Source of the DNA: [Clostridium] citroniae WAL-17108
GTDB lineage: Bacteria > Bacillota > Clostridia > Lachnospirales > Lachnospiraceae
Length of the DNA stretch: 64,000 bases
Reading direction: 5' to 3'
NCBI RefSeq assembly: GCF_000233455.1
Contig: NZ_JH376424.1
Location: 295,019-359,018, forward strand
Shown here piece after piece: positions 34,412-44,251 of this stretch. Within the stretch, counting starts at the first letter, position 1. The number at the start of each line of letters is the position of its first letter. Made by a program: the position numbers and the translations under genes. Below the pieces are notes generated by a model. That model had not been told where the DNA came from. It saw only the letters and a program-made list of their open reading frames with translations, and made no database searches.

Positions 34412-35141
34412 GACAATGCTTAAGATCGAATCCAGGCTCTCTGTCCGGGGAATGGACATGGTGATCTTTGCCCTGTGCATGCCGGTGGTCATGGTTTTTA
34501 TCCTGGGTATCATATTCGGGGACAGGCCCGCATACCAGGGAGCGCCCTATACATTTTTAGAACAGTCCTTTGGAGCGCTTTCCACCATTGCAGTCTGCGC
34601 AGGCGGTGTCATGGGTCTGCCCCTTCTGGTGTCTGATTACAGGCAGAAACACATCCTGAAACGTTTTCAGGTAACACCTGTAAGCCCGGCCATGATATTG
34701 GCCGTGCATGTCACCATCTATGCAGCCTATTCCCTTGTGTCCCTGGTACTGGTCTACGCAAGCGCAGCCCTTTTGTTCGGTTACCGCATGCAGGGCTCTC
34801 CGGCAGCCTTCCTTTTGTGCTATATTCTGGTTATGCTGTCCATGTTCAGCATAGGCATGATGGTGGGAGGCATTGCGCCTGATATGAAATCAGCCAGTGT
34901 GGCGGCATCTGTCCTGTATTTCCCAATGCTGATCTTTTCCGGGGCCACCCTGCCCTATGAGGTGATGCCTGAGCCCATGCAAAAGGCAGCCGGCCTGATG
35001 CCCCTTACACAGGGGATCAAGCTGCTAAAGGCAGTCTCATTGGATCAGGAGCCGGTTACCGTCTGGATTCCCATGGCTGTCATCACGGGCGTGTTCCTTC
35101 TTTGCAGCTGTATCAGCCTTCGCTTCTTCAGGTGGGAGTAG
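34398..35141 (+). CDS. ABC-2 type transporter permease
   Basis: 247 residues with six predicted membrane helices: an N-terminal anchor (MVIFALCMPVVMVFILGIIF), a central block, and the ABC-2 signature region SVLYFPMLIFSGATLPYEVMPEPMQ. Partner of the ATPase just upstream. The start at 34398 has AGGAGG 7 bases upstream and gives a normal N-terminus. Substrate unknown; control by a MerR regulator suggests a toxic or drug-like compound (inference). Confidence 0.88.
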   Translation: MRTFKTMLKIESRLSVRGMDMVIFALCMPVVMVFILGIIFGDRPAYQGAPYTFLEQSFGALSTIAVCAGGVMGLPLLVSDYRQKHILKRFQVTPVSPAMILAVHVTIYAAYSLVSLVLVYASAALLFGYRMQGSPAAFLLCYILVMLSMFSIGMMVGGIAPDMKSASVAASVLYFPMLIFSGATLPYEVMPEPMQKAAGLMPLTQGIKLLKAVSLDQEPVTVWIPMAVITGVFLLCSCISLRFFRWE

Positions 35142-35214
35142 TTTTATTCAGGAAAGGAGATCCGTCATGCTCATCTGCTCTCCTTCCTGCTTATCTTCAA
35201 ATTCATTCATAAAG

Positions 35215-35252
35215 GAAAAAAGGCGGCCGATATCTGTCTCCAGGCCGCCGGG
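35215..35252 (-). terminator. Terminator after the CsoR gene
   Basis: Minus-strand GGCGGCC and GGCCGCC arms around a 14-base loop, followed by TTTTTTCC. It ends the GGDEF/EAL-csoR transcript; the same dyad may also stop the convergent ABC pair less efficiently. The remaining 35142-35380 sequence shows nothing else I can support. Confidence 0.8.
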
Positions 35253-35380
35253 GAAATAATGCAAAGTTCCTGCTCCGGCGGTGTGTAGGGATCCAGCCGC
35301 GGTACGGGTTCATACCGATTTTGGCTGATAAAACGGATTTTACGCTGATCTCATGCATGGGTCATATCTCCTGTCCTGAC

Positions 35381-35656
35381 CTAGATCATATTGGCAAAGC
35401 GCTCCACTGCCTTTGTAAAGCTGGCAATGGTCTGATCCGCATCCCCGTGTTCGATCCCGTCCCGCACACAGTGTTTGATGTGGCCTTCCAACACCACCTG
35501 GCCCACCTTGTGAAGAGCGGACTTGGCCGCATTGATCTGTGCAAGGACATCCTCGCAGGGAACATCCTCATCCACCATCCTGTCAATGGCCTGGACCTGT
35601 CCGATGATCTTCTTCAGGCGGCGGTGTAAATTTTCAGAATCCATACATTGTTTCAT
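35381..35656 (-). CDS. CsoR/FrmR-family metal-sensing repressor
   Basis: 91-residue all-helical DUF156 protein. The C-H-C metal triad of copper sensors is intact: Cys34 (VPCED), His59 and Cys63 (GHIKHC). FrmR-type and persulfide-type (CstR) proteins lack this exact set, so a copper(I) sensor is most likely. Unusually it has no copper pump next to it; its ATG overlaps the stop of the PAS/GGDEF/EAL gene (4 bp), so the two are translated together. Confidence 0.87.
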   Translation of the reverse strand: MKQCMDSENLHRRLKKIIGQVQAIDRMVDEDVPCEDVLAQINAAKSALHKVGQVVLEGHIKHCVRDGIEHGDADQTIASFTKAVERFANMI

Positions 35657-38600
35657 GTCAGGACCTCCTTATAGTCGTTTGTTTCAAATTGTCCAGCTTC
35701 CACCGGTTTGCTGAAATAGTATCCCTGGATGGTCCTGCACCCAAAAGATTTGAGAAGTTCCAGCTGTTCCCTGGTCTCCACTCCCTCAGCCACACATTCC
35801 ACATCCAGGCTGCGGCACATATTGACAATGCATTTTACAACTGTCTGGTTGGTCTCATTTTCCGCCAGGTTGTCGATCAGGGATTTGTCCAGCTTTACCT
35901 CATCAAAATGTATGATGGAAAGAATGGACATATTGGCGTAATTAGAGCCGAAATCATCCAGCGAAAGCTTAAATCCGGCTTGCCTAAGCCGCGAGCCGAT
36001 GGATTCTATGACTTTATGTTCAATGTCTCCAATGCTCTCTGTTATCTCTATCATAACCAGGCCGCTGGGTATATCATACCTGCTTTTTATTTCCCTCAGG
36101 ATCCGGAACAGATCGCTTTCCAGCAGAGTGATCCTTGAAAAGTTCACGGAAACAGGCACCAGGGGCCTGCCCTTTTCTTTCCATCCGCAAAGGAGCTTCA
36201 GTACCTGCTCCAGCATGTAAAAATCCAGATACCGGATCAGCTTTACCTTTTCAAGAAGGGGCACGAACTTGCCGGGCGGCTTCACCTCCTGCCCGGGGTC
36301 ATGATACCGGGCCAGAGCCTCCACGGAGCGCAGTCCGCCGGTGGCTGAATCCAGCTTGGGCTGCAGATAGATTTTGTAGTACCCGTGTTCCATATCGGAA
36401 AATAGCTTTTTTGCGCTTTCCGGTGAATAATGTTTCCGCACATCATCGCTGATCTTGTAATAGATCTGTTTATTGACGATCATCAATTCTTCCGCATGGT
36501 GAAGGGTGGTGTTAAAGTCAGTCAGATGCTCCACCCAGGTACATCCCAGGGAAACACCGTTGGGTGTCTCCATGTCCAGATCATTGCCCATCAGCTTTAC
36601 CTGTTCCATAAACCCGTCATAATCCATTCCCAGGACAATGATCACAAACTCATCTCCGCTGAGCCGGAAAATCCGGCTCTCCGGGAAACAGGCTCTCATA
36701 ACAGAGCTTGCAGTCACAATGACCTGATCCCCCAGGCTGTGGCCATAATCCCGGTTCAGCTGTTTTAAGCCATTGATATCCGCAGCCACGATCCCGCAGG
36801 AACGGTCCATGGACCTGTCCAGTTTTTCCTGGTACTGGACAAAGCTTCCACGGTTCAGAAGCCCGCTCAGTGCATCGTGGGAGGCTTCATATTCCAGGCG
36901 GTGGTACAGGCGCCGCTTTTTCATCTCACCGGATATGTTCAGGGCTATGGAATCCAACAGCCGGATGGTATCCTGATTAATGGTGGGATTATCCACCCCG
37001 ATATATCCGCTGACCATGGCCTCATCCTCAAACGGTACGGCAAACAAGCTGTGCGCTCCTCTGGAAGACAGATATTGATACTCACTTGGATAGGTATGCT
37101 TCAGCTCATCTGCGCGGGCAATGATCAGATGCTGTTTGTTATGAATGGTTTCATAGATATATGGGATCTTTTCCACAGGCACATTCTGAAGCATGGATTT
37201 CTGCGGCGAAATGCCCTTGCGGCACCACTCATACGTATTGCTTATAACCCCGCGCTTCCGGTCGATCTCCGCAATATAGGCGCGCTCCCCATCATAAAAA
37301 TCAGCGATAAGGGACAGTACCCTGTCAATGGCCTCCTCCAGGCTGCCGGCTGAATTCAGGGCACGGAGACTTTCCAGCATAACGGTCTCCATATGGTATT
37401 TGGAGGTTATATTGGAATCAATGAGCACCTTGCTCCCCACATCCACCGCAATCTCCATGCGTACCAGGCGGCCGTTCCACTCCACCAGCTTGTCCTTTAC
37501 AATGAAATTCTTCCTTAAATAAGGATTCTCATATTCCCACACATAATACTCTTCTGTGCTGAGATTTGTATTGGTACAAAAGGGGCATGGGCTGTCCCTT
37601 CCCTGAAGCACCTCATAACATTTACAAGTCTCAAACTCCTCCATCTTAAGACCGGTGAGCTCCCGTCCCGCCCTGTTGAGATAGATCAGGGAATGGTCCT
37701 GGATATCGCTGATATAGACAATCTCCTCCAGCTCATCGATCAGCCACTCCCGGTTTACATACTGCAGCGGTGCAACCTGGGAGGTTTTGCTCCCAAATAC
37801 ACTGTAACAGGATTTCCCTGCCTGTTTTGCGTACCGCAGTGCGGCATCAGCCTTGATGTAAAGTTCATCAAACTTATTCCCGTGTCTGGGGCAGAAGGCG
37901 ATTCCAATGGAGTTGCTGATTCCCATCTGATCCTCTCCCTGCTCCTGGGCACTCTGAAGTTCCCTGGCAATGATCTGGGCCTTGTTACATGCGGCGGCGT
38001 CATTGGGGATATCAGGCATGAAGGCGACAAACTCATCTCCGCCCAGCCGGCCCAGGACGGCGTTATCTTCAAATATACTTTTTAATTTATAGGCAATTCC
38101 TGCCAGTACTTTGTCTCCGTACATGTGGCCGTAATTGTCATTGACCGCCTTAAAATTATCCACATCAATCATCAGCAGCGCGCTTAAGGCGCCTGCTTGA
38201 TCCTTCAGCATACGGTTGATCTCCTGAAGACAGGCCGCACGGTTTAAAAGGCCTGTCAGGGGATCGATCCGTGACTGGCGCAGAAGTTCAAGCTCCTTAT
38301 GCTTTTTCTCTTCAATGTTGCGGACATAGACAAAACCGCTGAGATGTCCGCCTGACAGGATCAGATAGATCGTAGTGTTGCACCAGACCATCTTCTCATC
38401 CGCGTTCAGGCTGCGGTATTCACAAACCACTTCCTGGCGGCCGTTTTCATACTGTCTGCGCAGGTATTGGGGATTTAGTTCCCGCAGGAATAGGCCCCGG
38501 TCTTGGGGATGCACATTCTGCTCAGACCATCGGTCTAAAAAACGGCTGTAGCTGCAATTTTCAGACAGGCCCACAGATGCCAGCATGTCCTTATTTTTCT

Positions 38601-39780
38601 CAGTAATCATCTCCATGATCCGATCATCATCAATATCGATCTCATAACTGGCCAGGGCACCGCCGACCAGGGCCTGACGGTATTTCTCCTCCTGTTGGTA
38701 CCGTTCCTGTTCCTGATGCTCCCTGCTTATATCCTCGGCAACACCGATGGCAACATTGCCCGGCCGGCTGCCGTGGCTCAGGAGCGTATGGGTGATCCTG
38801 TACCATTTTTCTTCTCCGTTCCCCGGGGTCGCACGTATGACGGCACTGGTCATAGTCCTGCCGTCTTTAAGGTCCCGGAACATCTGGCGAAAGGCGGGCA
38901 GGTATTCCTGGTCCAGACGGGCACTCTCAAAGGTCTGTTTACTAAAATCACGGATGATCTCAGCTTCCCGGAAGGGCGAATCCGTGGTATTCTCAATACA
39001 GGCCCAGTCTTCGTCCATGTGATATTCCCAAATGAGATTATGGCTTTTGGAAAGGGCGATCTTATAGCGCTGGACATTCAGGGAGATCTCGTGTTCCAGC
39101 TGTTTCTTTTCCGTGATATCCCAGATCAGGCAGACCAGGATATCCATATCATTTTCCCTTAAAAGGGTGGATTTGACCTCCACCCATATCATGGAACCAT
39201 CCCTGCAAAAGCAGCGCATCTCAAAGCTCACATAGTGTTCGCCCCTTGCAATGGATTGGTTCAGCTTTTCCCGGATACCCATGCGGTCGTCCGGGTGGAT
39301 CAAAGAGACTGGGCTGTTGTTCTTCTCTTCGGCAAACTGTTTTGGAGTATAACCATATACACGATAGCAGGCCTCATTGGCGCTGACGATCGTAAGGGTC
39401 TCCGTGTACTGTAAAATGCAGATACCGCTGTTGAGAATGGATGCAAAATGGTAAACTGTCTGCCGTTCCATGTCCCCGCTTCGCTGCAAAAGGGCCATGG
39501 TTACCTCCACATGTTCATCCAGCAGTACTTTTTGGAAAGAAAGGCAGTAATTATCTCCCCGGAACGGAAAAATCATTTTCAGGTCGGGATACCGGGATGT
39601 TGTAAATGGATTCTTTTTTGTAATCTCACCGACAACAGACTCTATATCCATTCCCATGTAATCAGACACAGGATGTCCCAGGAATTGTTTCATATTTTCA
39701 TGTATAAAGATGATCCTCCCCATTGTATCTGTGATCATGACAAGCAAAGGCGAGCTAAACAGCAAAGGATTATGCGGCAT
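35653..39780 (-). CDS. Large PAS/GGDEF/GAF/GGDEF/EAL cyclic-di-GMP signalling protein
   Basis: About 1375 residues. Order by eye: four PAS-like domains (10-500), GGDEF 1 (about 505-665, RLGGDEFVAFMP), another PAS with a Cys-rich loop (CKCYEVLQGRDSPCPFC, about 715), a GAF domain (815-975), GGDEF 2 (about 985-1110, RLSGDEFVIIV, first Gly replaced by Ser) and EAL (about 1120-1370). The EAL active-site residues are present: SVEALAR, VSVNFS, EITES, LDDFGSN, KLDKSLI, AEGVET and QGYYFSKP. It may therefore both make and break cyclic-di-GMP. No membrane helices. The ATG at 39780 (TGAGG 6 bases before) is preferred over a GTG four codons upstream. Confidence 0.9.
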   Translation of the reverse strand: MPHNPLLFSSPLLVMITDTMGRIIFIHENMKQFLGHPVSDYMGMDIESVVGEITKKNPFTTSRYPDLKMIFPFRGDNYCLSFQKVLLDEHVEVTMALLQRSGDMERQTVYHFASILNSGICILQYTETLTIVSANEACYRVYGYTPKQFAEEKNNSPVSLIHPDDRMGIREKLNQSIARGEHYVSFEMRCFCRDGSMIWVEVKSTLLRENDMDILVCLIWDITEKKQLEHEISLNVQRYKIALSKSHNLIWEYHMDEDWACIENTTDSPFREAEIIRDFSKQTFESARLDQEYLPAFRQMFRDLKDGRTMTSAVIRATPGNGEEKWYRITHTLLSHGSRPGNVAIGVAEDISREHQEQERYQQEEKYRQALVGGALASYEIDIDDDRIMEMITEKNKDMLASVGLSENCSYSRFLDRWSEQNVHPQDRGLFLRELNPQYLRRQYENGRQEVVCEYRSLNADEKMVWCNTTIYLILSGGHLSGFVYVRNIEEKKHKELELLRQSRIDPLTGLLNRAACLQEINRMLKDQAGALSALLMIDVDNFKAVNDNYGHMYGDKVLAGIAYKLKSIFEDNAVLGRLGGDEFVAFMPDIPNDAAACNKAQIIARELQSAQEQGEDQMGISNSIGIAFCPRHGNKFDELYIKADAALRYAKQAGKSCYSVFGSKTSQVAPLQYVNREWLIDELEEIVYISDIQDHSLIYLNRAGRELTGLKMEEFETCKCYEVLQGRDSPCPFCTNTNLSTEEYYVWEYENPYLRKNFIVKDKLVEWNGRLVRMEIAVDVGSKVLIDSNITSKYHMETVMLESLRALNSAGSLEEAIDRVLSLIADFYDGERAYIAEIDRKRGVISNTYEWCRKGISPQKSMLQNVPVEKIPYIYETIHNKQHLIIARADELKHTYPSEYQYLSSRGAHSLFAVPFEDEAMVSGYIGVDNPTINQDTIRLLDSIALNISGEMKKRRLYHRLEYEASHDALSGLLNRGSFVQYQEKLDRSMDRSCGIVAADINGLKQLNRDYGHSLGDQVIVTASSVMRACFPESRIFRLSGDEFVIIVLGMDYDGFMEQVKLMGNDLDMETPNGVSLGCTWVEHLTDFNTTLHHAEELMIVNKQIYYKISDDVRKHYSPESAKKLFSDMEHGYYKIYLQPKLDSATGGLRSVEALARYHDPGQEVKPPGKFVPLLEKVKLIRYLDFYMLEQVLKLLCGWKEKGRPLVPVSVNFSRITLLESDLFRILREIKSRYDIPSGLVMIEITESIGDIEHKVIESIGSRLRQAGFKLSLDDFGSNYANMSILSIIHFDEVKLDKSLIDNLAENETNQTVVKCIVNMCRSLDVECVAEGVETREQLELLKSFGCRTIQGYYFSKPVEAGQFETNDYKEVLT

Positions 39781-39862
39781 ATGATACCTCACTCAGGATA
39801 GGATTATGGTTTTACGTTGCTTTCCCGTCTAGTTTACCACGAAAGATCCAACTTCTCAACTT

Positions 39863-39894
39863 AAAAAGCCCCTGAGACTGTGCTCAGGGGCTTT
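39863..39894 (-). terminator. Terminator after the Hsp20 gene
   Basis: AGCCCCTGAG and CTCAGGGGCT arms around a short loop; T-runs on both sides (TTTTT on the minus strand, TTT on the plus strand). It separates the hsp20 gene from the PAS/GGDEF/EAL gene. Confidence 0.85.
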
Positions 39895-39939
39895 CGGGGT
39901 ATGGATATTATTCATTATGGTCAGGATAGCCGCGGGGTA

Positions 39940-40359
39940 TTATCCCTCAATGGCAATGTACTTCCTCTCTTCCACTTCCGGCACTGCTTCCTTTTTAGGA
40001 ATCAGCAGTTTCAGGGTGCCGTCCTCAAATTTAGCCTTGATATCCTCCTGGGTTACGGCATCTCCTACATAAAAGCTTCTGCTGCAGGAACCGCTGTAAC
40101 GTTCCCTGCGGATATACCTGCCATTGGAATCCTTCTCTTCCTTATTAGAATCAGTGGATGCCTGGATGGTCAGATACCCGTCCCTCAGTTCAGCCTTTAC
40201 ATCCTCCTTCTTTACCCCGGGCATGTTGATGGTAACTTCATAGCCGTTATCCGTATCCTTAATGTCCGTGTTCATAAGGCTGCCGGTGCCGTACCTGTCA
40301 AATGGGAAATCAAAAAAGTCATCCAATAAGTTGTCTCTGAATATACTAGGCATTAACAT
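39940..40359 (-). CDS. Hsp20/alpha-crystallin family small heat-shock protein
   Basis: 139 residues, ATP-independent chaperone that holds unfolding proteins. The alpha-crystallin domain spans about 35-130, with VTINMPGVKKEDVKAELRDG, the SGSCSRSFYVGDAV strand and the FEDGTLKLLIPK end motif. The C-terminal I-x-I-type tail is modest (KYIAIEG). It is monocistronic between a near-consensus promoter and a terminator. No CIRCE element is seen. Confidence 0.93.
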   Translation of the reverse strand: MLMPSIFRDNLLDDFFDFPFDRYGTGSLMNTDIKDTDNGYEVTINMPGVKKEDVKAELRDGYLTIQASTDSNKEEKDSNGRYIRRERYSGSCSRSFYVGDAVTQEDIKAKFEDGTLKLLIPKKEAVPEVEERKYIAIEG

Positions 40360-40422
40360 AGGTCATCTCTCCTTTTCCATCATTAATTGCTTTGTATGTT
40401 TTGTTATCTATGTTCTATATGT

Positions 40423-40451
40423 AATATAACACGCAACCAGGTGGATGTCAA
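40423..40451 (-). promoter_or_regulatory. Near-consensus sigma-A promoter of hsp20
   Basis: TTGACA (40446-40451), 17 bases, TATATT (40423-40428) on the minus strand, leaving a leader of about 55 bases. A promoter this strong without a visible heat-shock operator suggests high basal or post-transcriptionally tuned expression. Confidence 0.75.
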
Positions 40452-40496
40452 GAATGGGGGTGGGAATTTATAGAAAGTTTATAATTCCTTGAACTG

Positions 40497-42755
40497 TTAA
40501 TAGGAAACCGTAGCCTCTGGCGCAAGAATTTCCGCCACTTCATTGGAACCATAAGTTAAGATCTTACCTCCTGAGCCTAACGTCCATTTTTGATCGTTTC
40601 CGTCTGTTACTTTTGTATTCTTCATGATTTTCCCGCTGGAATTGATCAAACGCTTTCCTTCTCCCGGAATATCAAATACTTCGTATCGGGCAGCAGAATC
40701 TGCCTTTTGGAGTTTACCTTTATAATAAAAATTTCCGTCTTTTATGCCCGTGATTCCTTTTCCTTTAAGATCAAAGCAATATTGAGCCCGGGATGAGCCT
40801 ATACCATCATTTAGCATTGTTTTACCAGTAACACATTTTCTGTCATCGTCTGGTCCTTTACAGTAATAAAATTCACCGTTCAATTCAATCAGACCGTATT
40901 GTGCAACTCCATACATATCAAAAACATAATAGCTGTCATGAATTTTTTCCACATGATAGCTGTCTTCTTCTCCAAATTTAGGTTTGCCAGACCGGTCGAA
41001 ATAATACCATTCTTTTTGTCCTGAACTGTTAAGGTCTGGAGGGCCGTCCAGCTTTAACCACATTCCTTCGACCCGCTCCCCTTCGGCGAGAGTCTTATCC
41101 TGATCTGATGTCGGCTGATAAAAGTAACGATAGCCTTTGATCTCCGGTGTGGTGCTGCTAAGTTTTACCCAGCCGGGATACATAATTCCATTACCATCAA
41201 TGCAGTAGGTTATACCATCCACATTAACTTCTTTTTTGCCTCCCGAAGAACGTTTTTTATTTCCTGAAGATTTGCTGAAATAAAAGTAGGCATACTCTCC
41301 ATGCTCCTGTACATAATCCACCACATCAGAGTTATCCATCCAGCTCTGCGGGATTTCCAGCCACTGCCATCCTGTAACCCTGGCTCCGTCTTGCCCGCAG
41401 TAATAATAGGCATTCTCGTCTTCCTCATCATCCGCTGTTTCGGTCAGCCAGCCTGTCCGCATGACACCGGAAGAGTTAAAACAATAATATTTCCCATCGA
41501 TTTTGTACCATCCATCCATACGCACATATCCGTTACTATCACCATAATACCAGTTGTTGTAATCTGAATTCCTGGAATCCAGACCACTGATGACAAACCA
41601 CTGGCTCTGATATAAATATCCCTCATCCCCTATGTAACGCTTTTTACCGTTTTCCTCGGTCAGCCATCGTTTCCGGTAATTAAGGCCATTGGCGTCAAAG
41701 TAGTATTTTTTTTCCTCCAGCTCCCTAAAACCGCCTTTGAGCACTGCACCGGATTCAGATGCATAATACCAACTTTCAGACACAATACCGGTGTTGCTGT
41801 TAATATTTTCAATCTTAAACCAGCCATCATCCTGAAGGATTCCATTTTCATCCAGATAGTATCGGTTCCCGGATTCATCTGTGTACCAGCGCTTCCTGTA
41901 ATTCAAACCATTGGCATCAAAGAAGTACCAGTTTCCATCTGACTCCCTCCACCCATTGCGCCATAATACACCATTTGAATCCGCACGATACCAGTTGGTA
42001 TATTCCTGACCATTGGCATTGGTACTTGTAACAGAGAACCAACCATTTTGCCGATTTCCGTTCTCGTCCACATAGTATCGGTCATCATTCAAGTTAAACC
42101 ATCTGTTGCGGTAGGCGCTGCCATTGGTGTCAAAATAACAGGTTACACCTTCCAGTTCATGCCAGCCATCCCGCAAAAGGAAGCCATCTTCCGTAACATA
42201 ATACCAAGTGGTGTAGGAGATCCCCTTGCTGTTTACGTTATCAATAGAGAACCATCCGGGATTCTTTCTGGCCCCCATCTCATCTACATAATATCGTTTA
42301 TCCTCCAGGTTAAAAAAAGAATTTCTGGGTGAATTTCCTCCCGGGTAAAAATAATACAATTTTCCATTCAAATCATACCAGCCATTTTTTAGTATATTCC
42401 CATCAACCCCTGCGTAATACCAGGTGGTACCAGGATTACCGGATGGCAATGATGGTTTGGATGTAAGGCTGAACCACTCATTTTCATACCTGGATCCATC
42501 CGACCGGACACGAAAGCGGTTTTCACCTATTGTTACCCAATTGTCTGTTACAATCTGTCCATTTCCTCCCACATATCTCATGGTTCCATCCGTCCATGGA
42601 AGCCACTGGTTCACTAATTTTTTATCATTTTCCATGTAAACCCACTGATGGACAGAGTCTTGCTGCCATCCGTCTGCTCCCAATACCGGGATGGTTGAAA
42701 CGGCAAAAAAGGCGGCCGTGCACGTGATAATTCTTATGAGTTTTTCTCTTTTCAT
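40497..42755 (-). CDS. Secreted cell-wall/glucan-binding repeat protein
   Basis: 752 residues with a signal peptide (RIITCTAAFFAVSTIPVLGA, cleavage near residue 26) followed almost wholly by about 14 or more aromatic-rich repeats of the choline-binding/glucan-binding class. A typical unit is GW(Y/F)...G..YYFDANG...WL/Y. The best-preserved block is a long period of about 65 residues (NWYFFDANGLNYRKRWYTDE and near copies). No catalytic domain is visible, so it is probably a surface adhesin or scaffold that binds wall teichoic acid or polysaccharide. It lies just downstream of the degraded gene block and the polysaccharide cluster. Confidence 0.85.
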   Translation of the reverse strand: MKREKLIRIITCTAAFFAVSTIPVLGADGWQQDSVHQWVYMENDKKLVNQWLPWTDGTMRYVGGNGQIVTDNWVTIGENRFRVRSDGSRYENEWFSLTSKPSLPSGNPGTTWYYAGVDGNILKNGWYDLNGKLYYFYPGGNSPRNSFFNLEDKRYYVDEMGARKNPGWFSIDNVNSKGISYTTWYYVTEDGFLLRDGWHELEGVTCYFDTNGSAYRNRWFNLNDDRYYVDENGNRQNGWFSVTSTNANGQEYTNWYRADSNGVLWRNGWRESDGNWYFFDANGLNYRKRWYTDESGNRYYLDENGILQDDGWFKIENINSNTGIVSESWYYASESGAVLKGGFRELEEKKYYFDANGLNYRKRWLTEENGKKRYIGDEGYLYQSQWFVISGLDSRNSDYNNWYYGDSNGYVRMDGWYKIDGKYYCFNSSGVMRTGWLTETADDEEDENAYYYCGQDGARVTGWQWLEIPQSWMDNSDVVDYVQEHGEYAYFYFSKSSGNKKRSSGGKKEVNVDGITYCIDGNGIMYPGWVKLSSTTPEIKGYRYFYQPTSDQDKTLAEGERVEGMWLKLDGPPDLNSSGQKEWYYFDRSGKPKFGEEDSYHVEKIHDSYYVFDMYGVAQYGLIELNGEFYYCKGPDDDRKCVTGKTMLNDGIGSSRAQYCFDLKGKGITGIKDGNFYYKGKLQKADSAARYEVFDIPGEGKRLINSSGKIMKNTKVTDGNDQKWTLGSGGKILTYGSNEVAEILAPEATVSY

Positions 42756-42824
42756 TAATTATGCTCCTTATGAAAGCGCTCCATATATTTTTGTAATAGA
42801 TACCCCAGCAAATGAAACACCATT

Positions 42825-43277
42825 TTATTGATTCCCAGGAGGCGTCTCCTTGTCATAATAATTGCCGTATACCACATTTAAATAGGGAACTGTTTGAGCT
42901 GCCCATACATATTCCGACATATAGTTTCCTGTGTAAGCCGCCATATATGTTTTATTCCCACTTAACAATTCGTATAGATCACAGGTAAATGATTGGGTAT
43001 TGACTGAATATATGCCGCGCCGGTGAATCAGAAGTTCCTCGCATTCATGCTCTTTTAATGTTTTCCGCAGGCGGTGGGCAAGTACCCGTATATTCTTTTT
43101 GGCTGTGATCTCCGGAACTTCTTCATACAACATATATGCAAGCTGGGAAATGGTTACACTGCCCCCTCGTTTATCCACAAGGATAGCCAGAAGCTCCTTT
43201 GCTTTTTTGCTGGGAAAGTATATCATCTGATTATTAATAAAAACATCAAATCCGCAAAATGTCTGAATAAAAATCAT
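42825..43277 (-). pseudogene. Truncated response-regulator output domain (winged helix + BTAD-like part)
   Basis: 150 codons matching the C-terminal half of clostridial response regulators whose output domain reads like (V)QTFGNF(D/E)VFVNG...KAKELLAYLVD. Here it begins IQTFCGFDVFINNQ directly at the ATG, so the receiver domain with its phospho-Asp is missing. The ATG overlaps the stop of the glmS fragment by 4 bp, which marks a rearrangement joint. It could be translated and bind DNA, but a remnant is more likely. Confidence 0.6.
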
Positions 43278-44250
43278 ATTGTATCTTCCTGTTCAAAAAT
43301 GTATTTTGCACTCATACGCACATGATAGGCGGAACCGCATTCAACCATCCGGATCCTCCTTAAGCCTTGAATTTCCTCATTCTTCATTTCTAAATCATCC
43401 AGTGTGTTCTGATTGTCTTTGATCCTGGTGTTCAGGGTATCCCTTACTGCTTTGGGCTGTTCATAAATTTCTTTCAGCATGAAATGTTCAAACCCACCTT
43501 TTTCTGCCGCCTCTGTATCCCAATCTATCAGGAAAAACTCCGGTTCCATCTGTTCCTGGTCGATATTATATAAACAGACATTGTCCTTGGTAATGCAGAG
43601 GATCTCCATATTCTTAACAAATAGATCTCTCTTGTGTATTTCAGGATAGCGGGCACATCAGAGGCAATGAAATTTCCTTGTCTGGAACGTCCTGCGATCA
43701 AGGGACTATCATTGCGCACCGCATATATCTCTCCTGGTCTATCCTTAAACAGGATGCTAAGGGCATATGAGCCGCGGACCCTCACCATCATGCGGGCAAT
43801 AGCCTCAATGGGGTTTCCCTTGTAATACTTTTCCATAAGATGGGCCAGCACTTCTGTATCTGTCTGCGAAATAAACTCGGCACCGCCTTTTTGCAGTTTA
43901 TTTTTTATTTCCTGAAAGTTTTCAATGATTCCGTTGTGAACCACTGCTACACTCTTATCCCCTGCACAGTGGGGGTGGGAATTAACTACAGAAGGCTCTC
44001 CATGGGTGGCCCATCTGGTATGTCCGATTCCGCAGGAACCGATCACCGCTTTCCCATTATCCGTCATTTCACAAAGTACCTTCAGGCGGCCTTTAGCCTT
44101 AATCACCTCAAGGTATTCCTCACCTGCTTCTGTCCGGCCTGCTACCGCAATTCCCGCGGAATCGTACCCTCTGTATTCCAGCCTCTCCAGTCCGTCTAGC
44201 AGTATGGAAGCTGCCTGGTTTTCACCAGCATATCCTACAATTCCGCACAT
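43274..44250 (-). pseudogene. glmS: Broken glucosamine-6-phosphate synthase: frameshifted and truncated
   Basis: The first 215 codons are a normal glutaminase domain (MCGIVGYAG with the Cys nucleophile, RWATHGEPS, HNGIIENF). At about 43619 the frame shifts: one T appears missing from a short T-run, so after KYTREIY the protein continues only in another frame (NMEILCITKDNV, then WDTEAAEKGGFEHFMLKEI). It then stops at AKYIFEQEDTI, near residue 325 of about 600; both sugar-isomerase domains are absent. The enzyme cannot make glucosamine-6-phosphate, so a functional glmS must exist elsewhere. It starts 1 bp after glmM. Confidence 0.85.
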
Positions 44251-44251
44251 A

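Noticed and set aside
40360-40496. CIRCE or CtsR operator for the small heat-shock gene
   Set aside because: No TTAGCACTC-N9-GAGTGCTAA dyad or CtsR heptad repeat was found; only the sigma-A promoter is visible.
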